DNA of 52,911 nucleotides from Bacillota bacterium (GCA_021769035.1 JAETTP010000013.1:1-52911); one strand, 5' to 3'; shown: positions 18,270 to 27,181, counted from the stretch's first letter. The notes: a model not told the origin generated them from the letters alone. Numbers and translations: made by a program.

Positions 18270-19343
18270 GCCGCAGAGCCGCCGCCAATCACGGCGAAAT
18301 TCCGCCTCCGTTTGGCAACGCTCCGCCCCGCCGGCCTGCACGATTAGCAGCCCGTCCGACAGAGCGCGCTCCGGCGGCAGGGCGCGCAGACGCAGCCGGG
18401 GCGCAATCTCCGTATAATACGGCCAATTCTGCCGTTTTTGCCCCACCACGGCCGAAAAATGCCGCCGGCCAACCAGCAAGTCCACCGCCTCCGTCAGAAC
18501 CTCCGCCGGCAATTCCCGCAAAAGCGCCAACACCCGCAGCCGCCAGTAAAGCCCCTGCACCAGCTCGCCAAAGGCCGGGTGATAAGGCCCGGCCAGCACC
18601 GCAGCCGCCAGCTCCAGGCTAGGCTGCAAACCCATCCGAATGACGGCAACCCCCCGCTCCTCCGCCAGCAGCTTGATAGCCAGCGTGATTTGAACCGCCT
18701 GCTCCAGGCTCAGCGGCTGATATTCGCCTTGCTGCCAAATCCGGCCCAGCTCGGTGTCCTGCAAAACCACCGTGGGATAAATGCGCAGCAATTGCGGCTG
18801 TTCCGCCAAAATTCGCTGTGCGCCAGCCCAGGCCGAGGCCAGAGTTTCCCCCGGCAACCCCGGCATTAGCTGTACGCCAACCGCAAAGCCGGCCTGCCGC
18901 AGCCTGCGCACCGCCGCCACAGACTGCGCCGCCGTGTGGCCACGCCGGGCCTGCCGCAACACCGCCTCCTCCATAGACTGCACGCCCAGCTCCACCGTGC
19001 CCACGCCAAAATGGCGCAGACGGGCCAATGTGGCCTCGTCCAGACAATCCGGCCGGGTGGAAACCCGCGCCCCGCCCAAAAGGCCCTCGGCCAAAGCCCG
19101 GCGCACCGGCTCCAGATAGTAAACCTGCCGATCTACCGGCAAGGCTGTAAAACTGCCGCCGTAAAAGGCCAGCTCATAATCCTGTCTTTGATCATTCGGC
19201 AGGGCGGTAATGGCCTGCCAAACCGCCTCCGCCGTGGGGGCCGCCTGCCCGGCAATCTTGTGCTGATCACAGAAAATACACTGCTGCGGGCAGCCCAAAT
19301 GAGGGATGAAAAAAGGCAGAATATGCTTTTTTGCCTGCGCCAT
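18252..19343 (-). CDS. Elp3-like radical SAM protein
   Basis: 363 aa. The radical SAM cluster motif is CPQQCIFCDQ (C18, C22, C25), the CxxxCxxC form with the extra glutamine typical of the Elp3/YhcC-like group, followed by FYGGSFTALP, VSTRPDCL, ELGVQSM and VQLMPGLPGET. This family is commonly found between rnc and smc in Clostridia, exactly as here. Related proteins modify tRNA wobble uridine, but this short form lacks the acetyltransferase domain, so the substrate is unknown. GAGAGGTGG precedes the ATG. Confidence 0.88.
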   Translation of the reverse strand: MAQAKKHILPFFIPHLGCPQQCIFCDQHKIAGQAAPTAEAVWQAITALPNDQRQDYELAFYGGSFTALPVDRQVYYLEPVRRALAEGLLGGARVSTRPDCLDEATLARLRHFGVGTVELGVQSMEEAVLRQARRGHTAAQSVAAVRRLRQAGFAVGVQLMPGLPGETLASAWAGAQRILAEQPQLLRIYPTVVLQDTELGRIWQQGEYQPLSLEQAVQITLAIKLLAEERGVAVIRMGLQPSLELAAAVLAGPYHPAFGELVQGLYWRLRVLALLRELPAEVLTEAVDLLVGRRHFSAVVGQKRQNWPYYTEIAPRLRLRALPPERALSDGLLIVQAGGAERCQTEAEFRRDWRRLCGLPFIS

Positions 19344-19430
19344 ATTCCACCTCTCTTAGCAATTTTTTGCTGTTATTTTTATTAGCGAAGCAACAGTGCG
19401 CCGACAAAACGGCGGTGATTGTTGTTCGGC

Positions 19431-20168
19431 TCAGCCACGGGCCAATCGGGCCACCCATTCGTCCTTGCGCTGCCAAGCCAGCCGGGCTGCCTTTTGCTCG
19501 GCCTCCTTTTTGCTGGGGCCGGAAGCGGAAGCCAAGGTTTCTCCGCAGTAAACCAACGCCACTGTGAAAGTGCGCTGGTGCGAGGGCCCCACGGCGGAAA
19601 GCAGCTGGTAGGTGATATGCCGGTCGGAAAGGGTCTGCACCAGCATTTGCATTAACCCCTTGTAATCCTCGTAGCGGTCGCCCACCTTTTCCTCCAACTC
19701 GGTGGTAAAGCGAGCCAGCAAAAAGGCCTCCACCTTTTCCTGCCCCTGCGCCAGATACATCGCGCCCACCACGGCTTCAAAAGCGTCCGCCAAAATAGAA
19801 TTGCGGTTTTGCTCGCCGTTTTTCAGGCTGCCCTTGCCCATAATAATATAATCGCCCAGGCCCAGCTCCCGCGCCAAATCTGCCAAGGAGCCCTCGCAAA
19901 CCAAGGCGGCCCGCGTTTTGCTCAGATAGCCCTCGTCGGCGGCCGGGTTGCGCTTAAAAAGCTCCCGCGCCACCACGAAGCCCAAAATGGAGTCGCCCAA
20001 AAACTCCAGCCGCTGGTTATCCTCGTCGCCCGGCAGCTTTTGGCCCTCAAAATAGGTCGGGTGAGTCAACGCCTGCTGTAACAGCTGCATATCCCCCTGC
20101 CAATTCAATTTTTCCGCCAATTCGCCCAGGCGTTCTCTTCTGCTTTTGTTTACGTCAACAGTATTCAA
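19431..20168 (-). CDS. rnc: Ribonuclease III
   Basis: 245 aa from a TTG at 20168 that has GGAGA 7 bases upstream; a GTG at 20189 in the same frame has no ribosome site. Catalytic signature NQRLEFLGDSILGFVV and the second acidic site ADAFEAVVGAMYLAQG are intact. A C-terminal double-stranded RNA-binding domain follows (YKGLMQMLVQ ... KKEAEQKAARLAW). It cleaves double-stranded RNA in rRNA maturation and mRNA turnover. It lies in the acpP-rnc-radical SAM-smc series typical of Firmicutes. Confidence 0.96.
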   Translation of the reverse strand: MNTVDVNKSRRERLGELAEKLNWQGDMQLLQQALTHPTYFEGQKLPGDEDNQRLEFLGDSILGFVVARELFKRNPAADEGYLSKTRAALVCEGSLADLARELGLGDYIIMGKGSLKNGEQNRNSILADAFEAVVGAMYLAQGQEKVEAFLLARFTTELEEKVGDRYEDYKGLMQMLVQTLSDRHITYQLLSAVGPSHQRTFTVALVYCGETLASASGPSKKEAEQKAARLAWQRKDEWVARLARG

Positions 20169-20252
20169 AACAAATCTCCAATTTAACACAAAATATTTCT
20201 TATTTCTTAAATCGCATTAACTTCTAAATAGTATTTCCCTTTTGCCGGCAAT

Positions 20253-20480
20253 TTATTTTCTGTCTTCAATATAGTCCAACAGCTGGCCCACTGTTTTCAG
20301 GCCCTCCACGTCCTCGTCGTCAATCTCAATATCAAAGGCCTCTTCAATAGCCATAATCATCTGCACCACATCCAGGGAATCCAAAGCCAACTCCTCAAAG
20401 GTGGTATCCGCGGTCAGCGGCCCCAAATCACGGCCCAGTTCCTTTTTAATTGCCTGCTGCAAGGTTTCAATCGTATTCAT
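20253..20480 (-). CDS. acpP: Acyl carrier protein
   Basis: 75 aa, acidic, four-helix. The phosphopantetheine attachment site is Ser35 in LALDSLDVVQMIM. It carries growing acyl chains in type II fatty acid synthesis and feeds PlsX, whose gene is 21 bases upstream in the same operon. GGAGG precedes the ATG at 20480. Confidence 0.98.
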   Translation of the reverse strand: MNTIETLQQAIKKELGRDLGPLTADTTFEELALDSLDVVQMIMAIEEAFDIEIDDEDVEGLKTVGQLLDYIEDRK

Positions 20481-20501
20481 CTGGCAAACCTCCTAATTAA
20501 T

Positions 20502-21527
20502 TCAATTTTCTTTCGCTTTACTATCAACAGTTTTTTTATCAACAAAAAAGCTGGCTGCCCGCTCCTTCATAGCGGGAATAAAACCACTTTTATGCAAATT
20601 CACCGTCTGTTTAACTGCGGCTTCAATCGTCACCGCGTCGGAGCTGCCGTGGCAAACCACGCTCAGTCCACCCACGCCCAGCAAGGGGGCGCCGCCCACC
20701 TTTTTGTAATCCAACATCTGCTTCAGATTTTTCAGCCCCGGCATCACCAAAGCCGCCCCCAGCCGCCGCACCATAGTGGCCGAAAGCTCCTGCTTCAACA
20801 CCCCGACAAAGGTTTTCGCCAGGCCCTCGGAGGTTTTCAGCACGGCGTTGCCGGTAAAGCCGTCCGTCACAATAACATCAACATTGCCGGACATCAAATC
20901 GCGCGCCTCGTAATTGCCGATAAAATTCAAGCCGGATTTTTTCAGTAGCTGGTGCGCCTCCACCAGCTTATCGGTGCCCTTGTGCTCCTCGGCTCCGTTG
21001 TTCAGCAGGCCAATGGTGGGGTTCTCCACCTGCAACAGGGCCTGCGCCGCCACCTGGCCCAGCACCGCAAATTGCAGATATTGCTCCACCTCCAACTCCA
21101 AATTAGCGCCAATATCCAACAGAATAGAGCCGCCTTTCAAAGTAGGAAAAATAGTGCAAATGCCAGGCCGGGTGATGCCCGGAATCCGGCCCAAAAGCAG
21201 CAGGGCAGAAGCCATTTGCGCGCCGGTGCTGCCGGCGGAGATCACCGCGTCGGCCCGGCCCTCTTTCACCATCTTGGTAGCAACCCAAATGGAGCTGTCC
21301 CGTTTTTTGCGCAGGTTCTCCACCGATTCGTCCATCGCCATCACCGTGGCAGCCTCCTCCACCGTCACGTTGGCTGGCAAAGACTGCTCCTGCGGCAGCT
21401 TATCCGGCTGCCCAACTAAAATAATTTGAACCTCCTGGTCAGCGGTGGCCGCCTTAACCGCCCCATCCACCAAAGCCTTAGGGGCCAAATCGCCGCCCAT
21501 AGCGTCAATAGCAATTCTCACGCTCAA
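20502..21527 (-). CDS. plsX: Phosphate acyltransferase PlsX
   Basis: 341 aa. N-terminal IAIDAMGGDLAPKALVDGA, central STGAQMASALLLLGRIPGI and TDGFTGNAVLKTSEG motifs. It converts acyl-ACP to acyl-phosphate, the first committed step of the PlsX/PlsY phospholipid pathway, and works with AcpP encoded next. GGAGG lies upstream of the ATG at 21527. Confidence 0.97.
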   Translation of the reverse strand: MSVRIAIDAMGGDLAPKALVDGAVKAATADQEVQIILVGQPDKLPQEQSLPANVTVEEAATVMAMDESVENLRKKRDSSIWVATKMVKEGRADAVISAGSTGAQMASALLLLGRIPGITRPGICTIFPTLKGGSILLDIGANLELEVEQYLQFAVLGQVAAQALLQVENPTIGLLNNGAEEHKGTDKLVEAHQLLKKSGLNFIGNYEARDLMSGNVDVIVTDGFTGNAVLKTSEGLAKTFVGVLKQELSATMVRRLGAALVMPGLKNLKQMLDYKKVGGAPLLGVGGLSVVCHGSSDAVTIEAAVKQTVNLHKSGFIPAMKERAASFFVDKKTVDSKAKEN

Positions 21528-21565
21528 AATTCCGCCTCCAAAAACAAATTTACCTAACTGAAATC

Positions 21566-22543
21566 TTATTTCACTTCCAGCAGCCGGGCAAATTCCGTCA
21601 GGCTAATGCCCTGGTCCACATTGCGCCGGTTTAGCTTCAAAGCATCGCTGCGGTTGTTTATCGTGCCTTTGGCCGTGGTCACAGCCACCAAAAAGCCGTT
21701 TCTGGCCAAAGCGTCCCGGCTAGCGCTGTTAGCCACGCCGTAAGGATAGGCAAAATAATTAACCGCCGTATTCAGCTCCGATTCCAAAATATATTTGGAC
21801 AAACGCAAATCCTGATTAACCCGGTCCCGATATTCCGCCTCCGTTTCCCGGCGGCTCTCGTCAGTCAGATATTTGCGGTCGATGAAAAAGCGCCCCAAAT
21901 CCCCGCTTTGGCTGGCTTTAATCATGCCGTGGCCGTCGTAGCTATGGCTGCCAATCTCCACCAGGCCGGATTGCTGCATCTCCCGCATCTGCTCAAAGCT
22001 CAGGTGCGGAATATTTTGGGCCGTCAGGCCGCCGTCGTCGGAAGCCACCACAGAGGACACCACCACCACGGCAATGGTTGCCTTTAAATTATAATCCTGC
22101 AAGATTGGATAAGCAAGCGTATAATTACTGGCATAACCGTCGTCAAAAGTGATTATCACCGATTTTTCCGGAAATGGCAGGGAATTATATAGAATAGAAG
22201 CCACCTCGGACATTTTAAATGTGTGATAACCGTTTTCAGACAAATAGCGCATTTCCTCGGCAAACTGGCTCACCGAAATAATCGCATTGTTATCCTCATA
22301 TTTGCCGCTGGCCATATCCGCGTCCGTCACCAAATGATGATACATCAGCACCACCGCCCCGTGGTCGCTACCAGCCTGATATTCCGGCGCCGGCAGCACC
22401 TCCGGGTCCGCTGGCTGAGAATCCACGGAAACGCCGTAAATCGTGTAGGGTACGTCCACAAAGCAAAAGAACGCCAAAATCAACACAATCAAAACGGCTC
22501 CCAGCAGGGTATATCTATGCTTTTCTAAAAATGAGCTAAGCAT
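21566..22543 (-). CDS. Membrane-anchored polysaccharide deacetylase (NodB domain)
   Basis: 325 aa. One N-terminal membrane segment (about 13-33, no cleavage site evident) places the enzyme outside the membrane. The NodB domain spans about 95-300: VLMYHHLV, TFDDGYASNY (metal-binding aspartates), SHSYDGHGM (metal-binding histidine), YFAYPYG. Such enzymes remove acetyl groups from cell-wall glycans; the exact substrate is unknown. GGAGG precedes the ATG. It lies 38 bases upstream of plsX. Confidence 0.9.
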   Translation of the reverse strand: MLSSFLEKHRYTLLGAVLIVLILAFFCFVDVPYTIYGVSVDSQPADPEVLPAPEYQAGSDHGAVVLMYHHLVTDADMASGKYEDNNAIISVSQFAEEMRYLSENGYHTFKMSEVASILYNSLPFPEKSVIITFDDGYASNYTLAYPILQDYNLKATIAVVVVSSVVASDDGGLTAQNIPHLSFEQMREMQQSGLVEIGSHSYDGHGMIKASQSGDLGRFFIDRKYLTDESRRETEAEYRDRVNQDLRLSKYILESELNTAVNYFAYPYGVANSASRDALARNGFLVAVTTAKGTINNRSDALKLNRRNVDQGISLTEFARLLEVK

Positions 22544-22680
22544 TACAACCTCCGTCTAATCAATTTCCTGCAATATAATAAACAACCCTTATTTAAATTA
22601 TTTTACCACAATTTTTACCACATTACAACGCCCTGTCGCTTAGTTATCCGCCCAATCCGGCAACTTTTTTTCGTCAAAAT

Positions 22681-22785
22681 CAAACAGTTGCTACCCTAAA
22701 GGGCACAACTGTTTGAAATGGTTCACATCCAGCGACTGGACTTCCTACGGTCGCTAAACTCTGCCGTCGTCCAGCTTTGCTGGAC
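22681..22785 (-). repeat. Three consecutive hairpins; candidate structured RNA or IS200/IS605-type end
   Basis: Within the 313-base gap between the deacetylase and rpmF lie three stems: 22681-22690/22706-22715 (perfect 10-base repeat), 22731-22736/22750-22755 (AGCGAC/GTCGCT) and 22769-22775/22779-22785 (GTCCAGC-ttt-GCTGGAC). The stretch is more ordered than its AT-rich surroundings. The arrangement recalls the right end and omega RNA of TnpB transposons, but no tnpB or tnpA frame remains. Strand is a guess. Confidence 0.4.
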
Positions 22786-22809
22786 TAGGCAATCGTTAAG
22801 TGTTCACAC

Positions 22810-22836
22810 AAAAACCCTCAACCATGCGGTTGAGGG
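22810..22836 (-). terminator. Terminator of yceD-rpmF
   Basis: Perfect 9-base stem 22815-22823/22828-22836 (CCCTCAACC/GGTTGAGGG) with a four-base loop, followed on the minus strand by TTTTTGTG. It lies 20 bases after the rpmF stop. Confidence 0.9.
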
Positions 22837-22856
22837 ATGTTTAAACTGCTTAAATT

Positions 22857-23057
22857 TTATTCTTCCACCTTTTCAGCTTTCACAGTTTTTACCGGACGGC
22901 CTTTGTAGTAGCCGCACTGCGGGCAAGCATGGTGCGGCAGCTTAAAAGCGTGGCACTGCGGGCACAGGGAAACTGCGGTGGCTGTAAAATCAGCGTAACG
23001 GCCGGCACGGTTCATGCGGCGGTTGGCTTTGGAAGTTTTATTCTTCGGTACACCCAT
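22857..23057 (-). CDS. rpmF: Ribosomal protein bL32
   Basis: 66 aa. Basic N-terminus MGVPKNKTSKANRRMNRAG and a zinc ribbon made by CPQC and CPQC, the C+ (zinc-binding) form. Structural protein of the large ribosomal subunit. It directly follows yceD, the usual pair in bacteria, and ends at a strong terminator. Confidence 0.97.
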   Translation of the reverse strand: MGVPKNKTSKANRRMNRAGRYADFTATAVSLCPQCHAFKLPHHACPQCGYYKGRPVKTVKAEKVEE

Positions 23058-23062
23058 TGGTT

Positions 23063-23602
23063 TTACACCTCCTTTTCCGGCTGCTGGCTCTGCATATCCT
23101 GCAAAAGGGCTTGCAGCTTGCTAAAACGTATGTCAATATCCTGGTGGTTACAAGTGCAGGGCTGCTGATTTAAATCAGCGCCACAATCCGGGCAAAGGCC
23201 TTTGCAATCCGGCCGACAGAGAGGCTGCATAGGCAGCTCCAGCAACAAGGCCTGCAAAAGAGCCGGGGCAATATCAATTTCATCGCCCTCAAAAAAGCTA
23301 ACCGCATATTCGTCATCCTTTGACATCGCCTCCGGCTTATTGGTGTAGGCCTCGGCAATTTCCGCTTGCAGGGTCAGCTCAAACTTAGCCAGGCAGCGAG
23401 CGCAGGTTAAGCGCAATCGGCCGGCTACTTGGCCGTGCAGCTCCAAAAAAGGCGCGGCATTTTCCACCCGGCCCACAAACTGCAGGGGCCCTTGCAGGGC
23501 CAACTCCGGGTAACCGTAAGCGGCGGCGTCAACCGCCTCGGCCAGGTTTAACCGCTCCGAGCTTTGCGCGGTGCTTTTTACTTTTGTAACATTTATCAAC
23601 AT
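23063..23602 (-). CDS. yceD: YceD/DUF177 family protein, apparently translated from a leaderless mRNA
   Basis: 179 aa. LRLTCARCLAKFE and the C-terminal CRPDCKGLCPDCGADLN cysteine clusters identify the YceD family, whose gene conservatively precedes rpmF; in plants and E. coli members assist 23S rRNA accumulation. The N-terminus MLINVTKVKS fits the family well. There is no Shine-Dalgarno: the TATAAT box ends only 8 bases before the ATG, so the transcript should start at or within a base of the start codon. No alternative in-frame ATG, GTG or TTG with a ribosome site is seen downstream. Confidence 0.92.
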   Translation of the reverse strand: MLINVTKVKSTAQSSERLNLAEAVDAAAYGYPELALQGPLQFVGRVENAAPFLELHGQVAGRLRLTCARCLAKFELTLQAEIAEAYTNKPEAMSKDDEYAVSFFEGDEIDIAPALLQALLLELPMQPLCRPDCKGLCPDCGADLNQQPCTCNHQDIDIRFSKLQALLQDMQSQQPEKEV

Positions 23603-23609
23603 AAATTAT

Positions 23610-23638
23610 ATTATACAACGTTTGCCCTAGCTTGTCAA
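23610..23638 (-). promoter_or_regulatory. Consensus sigma-A promoter of yceD-rpmF
   Basis: TTGACA (23633-23638), 17-base spacer, TATAAT (23610-23615) on the minus strand. A second TATAAT at 23605-23610 overlaps the first but would give a 22-base spacer. The start point predicted from the first is about 23602-23603. Confidence 0.85.
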
Positions 23639-23705
23639 GATTAAATATCCAAATTCGGTTATTTTTTTCTTGAAGTTTTTCTTTAAGGCTTTTTTGAAGC
23701 TTTTC

Positions 23706-24644
23706 CTAATACTCGCGCAAAAACCGCAGCAAATTTTCCCCCATAATCCTCTCCACCAATTCCTCGGCCAGGCCGGCCGCCGCCAAAGCCTCCGCCAAAA
23801 GCGGCCAACTCTGCACGCCAGCCAGCCCCGCCGGCAATTCGTCAACCCCGTCAAAATCAGAGCCCAAGCCCACGGCGGCCTCCCCGGCCATCTTCACGGC
23901 GTGCCGAATATGCCGCACCACATCAGCCAGCTCCGCCTGCCCAGTCTGACACAAAAAAGCCGGGGCCAGCGTCAGGCCCAGCCAGCCGCCACTTTGGCCC
24001 AGAGCCCGCAGCTGCTCGTCCGTCAAATTACGGCGGTGCGGGCACAACTCCGCACAGCAGGCGTGGCTGACAAACAGCGGTTTTCGGCAAAGCGCCGCGC
24101 CCTGCCAAAAGCTGTTGGCGGAGGCATGCGCCCAATCCAGCAGAAAACCGCGCGCCTCCGCACAGGCCACAAAAGCCTGGCCGGCCGCCGTCAGCCCCGT
24201 ATCCGCCGGGCCCTGGGCCGCCGCCCCGCAGCCCAGCCAGTTGTCGTTGTTCCAAAACAAGCCCAGGCTGCGAAAACCCAGCCGAAAAAGCTCCTCCGCC
24301 CCGGCCTCGCCAGCCTCCGCCAGCAAATCCAGGCCCTCCACGGCCAGCAGCAGCTGAGTCCGCTCCGCCTGCCGCGGTCTTCCGGCCTGCGCCAAATCCA
24401 TCAAAATTTCCACCCCGCCGTTTAGGGCCGTGGCCTGCTGCAAATTCCGCCAACAGGCCCGCAAAAAATCCCAGGCCTCCGCCGGGGGAGCCTGCCGCAG
24501 AAAAAAAGCCATAAATTGCAGTTGAGTCTGCTCCCGCAGGCGCGGCAAATCCAAATGAGCCCGCTCCGGCCCGCAGCCCCAAGCCAACTGCTGCGGATTC
24601 AGTTTGGTAACCGTGTCACAATGTGCGTCAGCAAATTTTAGCAT
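23706..24644 (-). CDS. Membrane dipeptidase family (M19) zinc peptidase
   Basis: 312 aa from the ATG at 24644, which has GAGGTGAT upstream; an earlier in-frame start at 24695 would run through the pfp terminator and is rejected. M19 metal ligands are visible: DAHCDT (HxD) at the N-terminus, Glu in LLLAVEGLDLL, His in FVSHACC, His in CPHRRNL and Asp in GSDFDGVDELPAGL. The family hydrolyses dipeptides, often tolerating D-residues. No signal peptide is seen, so it is probably cytosolic and may recycle peptides. Confidence 0.9.
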   Translation of the reverse strand: MLKFADAHCDTVTKLNPQQLAWGCGPERAHLDLPRLREQTQLQFMAFFLRQAPPAEAWDFLRACWRNLQQATALNGGVEILMDLAQAGRPRQAERTQLLLAVEGLDLLAEAGEAGAEELFRLGFRSLGLFWNNDNWLGCGAAAQGPADTGLTAAGQAFVACAEARGFLLDWAHASANSFWQGAALCRKPLFVSHACCAELCPHRRNLTDEQLRALGQSGGWLGLTLAPAFLCQTGQAELADVVRHIRHAVKMAGEAAVGLGSDFDGVDELPAGLAGVQSWPLLAEALAAAGLAEELVERIMGENLLRFLREY

Positions 24645-24682
24645 AAAATCACCTCGGCATAACTTATGCTTAAACGCTAAAT

Positions 24683-24714
24683 AAATCCCTCTCAAATTCG
24701 CTTGAGAGGGATTT
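24683..24714 (-). terminator. Terminator of pfp
   Basis: Perfect 13-base stem 24683-24695/24702-24714 (AAATCCCTCTCAA/TTGAGAGGGATTT) with a six-base loop. The T-tract is short on both strands. It separates pfp from the dipeptidase gene. Confidence 0.75.
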
Positions 24715-24734
24715 ATATTTATATTATGTCCAAA

Positions 24735-25970
24735 TTATTTTTGGGCTTGACCAACCCGGCCCAGCTGCATATTCAAAGCCACGTAATCCGGCAGGCCGCC
24801 ACGCATTGGCACGGGAACCTCGCCCTCGATCAACGGGCGGCAGTATTTAATAAACTCCTCGGTAACATAATTGCCCTCGGCGTTCACCCATTCGCGCGGC
24901 ACTTTTTTCTCCACATTGGCCACCGCGCTCAGGGGAGCCGCCCCCAGGGTGCATTTATATTCCTCGCCGGGAGCCCGGTCCAGCGTCACCATCAGGCCGG
25001 TTTGGCCGGCCAAAGCCAGCTCCACCGCCTTAACGCCTGTGGCGTAGGCCTCGTCGGAATCAGTTTTGGAGGCAAAGTGCATCGCGCTGCGCTGGGCAGT
25101 GCCCAAGGTATTGCAGCGGGCTTTCAGGCCCAAACGCTCCTCCACCAGATTTTTCAGGGTTTCGCCCGCGCCGGAAAGCTGCGCGTGACCAAAAGCGTCC
25201 ACCCGTCCGTCGGCGGCAATATAATTGCCGTCCTTGTCCATAATCCCCTCGCTGGCTACCACAAAGCAGTAACCCAAACGGTCGTAAACCGCCTGCACGT
25301 CTTTCAGGAATTGCTCCGTGTCAAAGGGCACCTCCGGCAGATAAATCAGGTGCGGGGCTTCCTCCGGCGTGCGCTTGGCCAGGGCGGCGGCCGCCGTCAG
25401 CCAGCCGGCGTTGCGCCCCATAGCCTCGATGATACAAACCTTGTTTTTGGTGGCAACCGAGGCCAAATCAATGCCGGTTTCCATCACCGTGGCCGCCAGA
25501 TATTTGGCGGCGCTGGCAAAACCGGGGCAATGGTCGGTAATCGGCAAATCGTTATCCACCGTTTTGGGAATCCCAATCACCCGCATTTCATAGCCCAGCT
25601 TTTCGGCTGCCAGGCTCATCTTATTGCAGGTGTCCATTGAATCGTTGCCACCGTTATAGAAGAAATAACGAATGTTGTACTTCTGGCAGATTTCCACCAG
25701 CCGGGGATATTCCGCCTCGCTCACCTTGTAGCGGCAGGAGAACAAGCCTGCGCCGGGCGTCCAGCGCAGACCGGCGATAACCTCGGCCGGCTGCTCGGCC
25801 AAATCAAGCAAATCCTCGTCAAAAAAGCCCTTAATTCCGGAAATTGCCGCGTAAATGGTGCCGGGGCGATTTTCTGCCGCCAGCCAGGTCTGCACCGCCC
25901 CACACACACTGCTGTTGATAACCGCAGTCGGCCCGCCGGATTGGGCAATCACTGCATTGCCTTGTAACAT
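24735..25970 (-). CDS. pfp: Pyrophosphate-dependent 6-phosphofructokinase
   Basis: 411 aa from the ATG at 25970 (GAGG 8 bases upstream); a GTG three codons earlier overlaps the ribosome site. N-terminal GNAVIAQSGGPTAVINSS. GGNDSMDT carries Asp where ATP-dependent enzymes have Gly, and GIPKTVDNDL carries the Lys characteristic of PPi users; EAMGRNAGWL, ASEGI and LGTAQRS complete the family. It interconverts fructose-6-phosphate and fructose-1,6-bisphosphate with PPi, allowing reversible glycolysis in anaerobes. Confidence 0.95.
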   Translation of the reverse strand: MLQGNAVIAQSGGPTAVINSSVCGAVQTWLAAENRPGTIYAAISGIKGFFDEDLLDLAEQPAEVIAGLRWTPGAGLFSCRYKVSEAEYPRLVEICQKYNIRYFFYNGGNDSMDTCNKMSLAAEKLGYEMRVIGIPKTVDNDLPITDHCPGFASAAKYLAATVMETGIDLASVATKNKVCIIEAMGRNAGWLTAAAALAKRTPEEAPHLIYLPEVPFDTEQFLKDVQAVYDRLGYCFVVASEGIMDKDGNYIAADGRVDAFGHAQLSGAGETLKNLVEERLGLKARCNTLGTAQRSAMHFASKTDSDEAYATGVKAVELALAGQTGLMVTLDRAPGEEYKCTLGAAPLSAVANVEKKVPREWVNAEGNYVTEEFIKYCRPLIEGEVPVPMRGGLPDYVALNMQLGRVGQAQK

Positions 25971-26017
25971 AGAAGCCACCTCTTTCTTGATTTTTATTCA
26001 GTTTTTAATTGTAACGC

Positions 26018-27181
26018 TCAGTTTGCAGCGCCGCCCTCAGTCTGGCCCTCGCCGCCAGTCTGCTCGCCCCCATCTTCCGGCTGCGGATTTTCCATCATAT
26101 CCTTGATAGACTGGATATAGTCCAAGTTCTCCTGAGCCGTCTGATATTCCTGGCTATTCTTATCAAAGGTATCCCGATAAGCGGTGAACACGGCAATCGC
26201 ATCGTCGTATCTGGCCGCATTCAGCAGGAAAGAGGCATAATTCATATTCGCGTTGTAATCGCCGGGGGCCGCCGCCACCGCTTGCTGATAAAAGCCCTCA
26301 GCCGCCGCCGCGTCGTCCTGAGCATTGGCGCAAACCGCCGCGTTGGTGTAAAGCTCCGCCAGGGCCGCCGGCTCCAGGCCGCTACCGCAGGCCTCCACCG
26401 CCTGCAAATAAAGCTGCTGGGCCTGGGCATAATCCCGCAATTCATAAGCGCTGGCCGCCGCGTTGCTGTAGTAGCCGGCAAGAGTGGCCGGCTCAATATC
26501 GGCCGGTTTGTTGGCAATGGCCTGCTGATAGAGCGCCAAAGCCTCCTGATAAGCCGGGTTTTGGTCAAATGTGTTATCCTGCTCGTGCTTGTAGTAGGCC
26601 AAAGCGCCGGTGGCGTCGGCCAAATCAGCCAGCAGGGCGGAATCGTTGGGTGTGTTGGCCAACTCCGCGTTCACCTCATCCAAACGGTGGCCCAAAGCAA
26701 TCACCATCCAGTTGTTCACCTCGGTCTGCATTGCGGCAGGATCCATGCTCTCCAACAAGCTTTGGGCCTGCACCCGCTGGCTCAGATAATTCGCCACCAC
26801 GGAAGCATTAGCATAGTTAGGATTAGCCTGGTAGGTTTCCTTGGCCTCGTCCGCCAGCATACCATAATACATATCGTAGTAGGTAATCGCCTCGTCGCTC
26901 ATGGCTTTGGCCTGCTCCGGCTCCTTGTGATTTTGATTCAAAAACACCGCGTAGCTGTTAAGCACCTGATACATATAGAACACATTTTCCGGCGATTCCG
27001 GGTCAGCCGCATAGGCCTCGCGCGCATCGGTGAGCATTCTTTCATAATCCGCCGCCGTGTAGGAAGAGCTGCTGCCAAAACGGCCGTAAGAAATCAACAA
27101 GCCCACCAGCAGCAAAGCGAAAACCACCAGCATCAACATTCTATTTTTGCGGAACCATTCCCGCATACCCATAATTGACAT
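26018..27181 (-). CDS. Membrane-anchored tetratricopeptide-repeat protein
   Basis: 387 aa. A basic N-terminus (MREWFRKNR) and one membrane segment (about 14-32) precede an extracytoplasmic, alanine/tyrosine-rich region of helical repeats. TPR-like units are clear from about 215 to 360 (YQEALALYQQAI, YAQAQQLYLQAVEAC, AAAEGFYQQAVAAAP, YDDAIAVFTAYRD). The tail is low-complexity Gly/Glu. Probably a scaffold at the outer membrane face; no specific role can be assigned. GGAGG lies 9 bases before the ATG. It precedes pfp by 38-47 bases. Confidence 0.75.
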   Translation of the reverse strand: MSIMGMREWFRKNRMLMLVVFALLLVGLLISYGRFGSSSSYTAADYERMLTDAREAYAADPESPENVFYMYQVLNSYAVFLNQNHKEPEQAKAMSDEAITYYDMYYGMLADEAKETYQANPNYANASVVANYLSQRVQAQSLLESMDPAAMQTEVNNWMVIALGHRLDEVNAELANTPNDSALLADLADATGALAYYKHEQDNTFDQNPAYQEALALYQQAIANKPADIEPATLAGYYSNAAASAYELRDYAQAQQLYLQAVEACGSGLEPAALAELYTNAAVCANAQDDAAAAEGFYQQAVAAAPGDYNANMNYASFLLNAARYDDAIAVFTAYRDTFDKNSQEYQTAQENLDYIQSIKDMMENPQPEDGGEQTGGEGQTEGGAAN

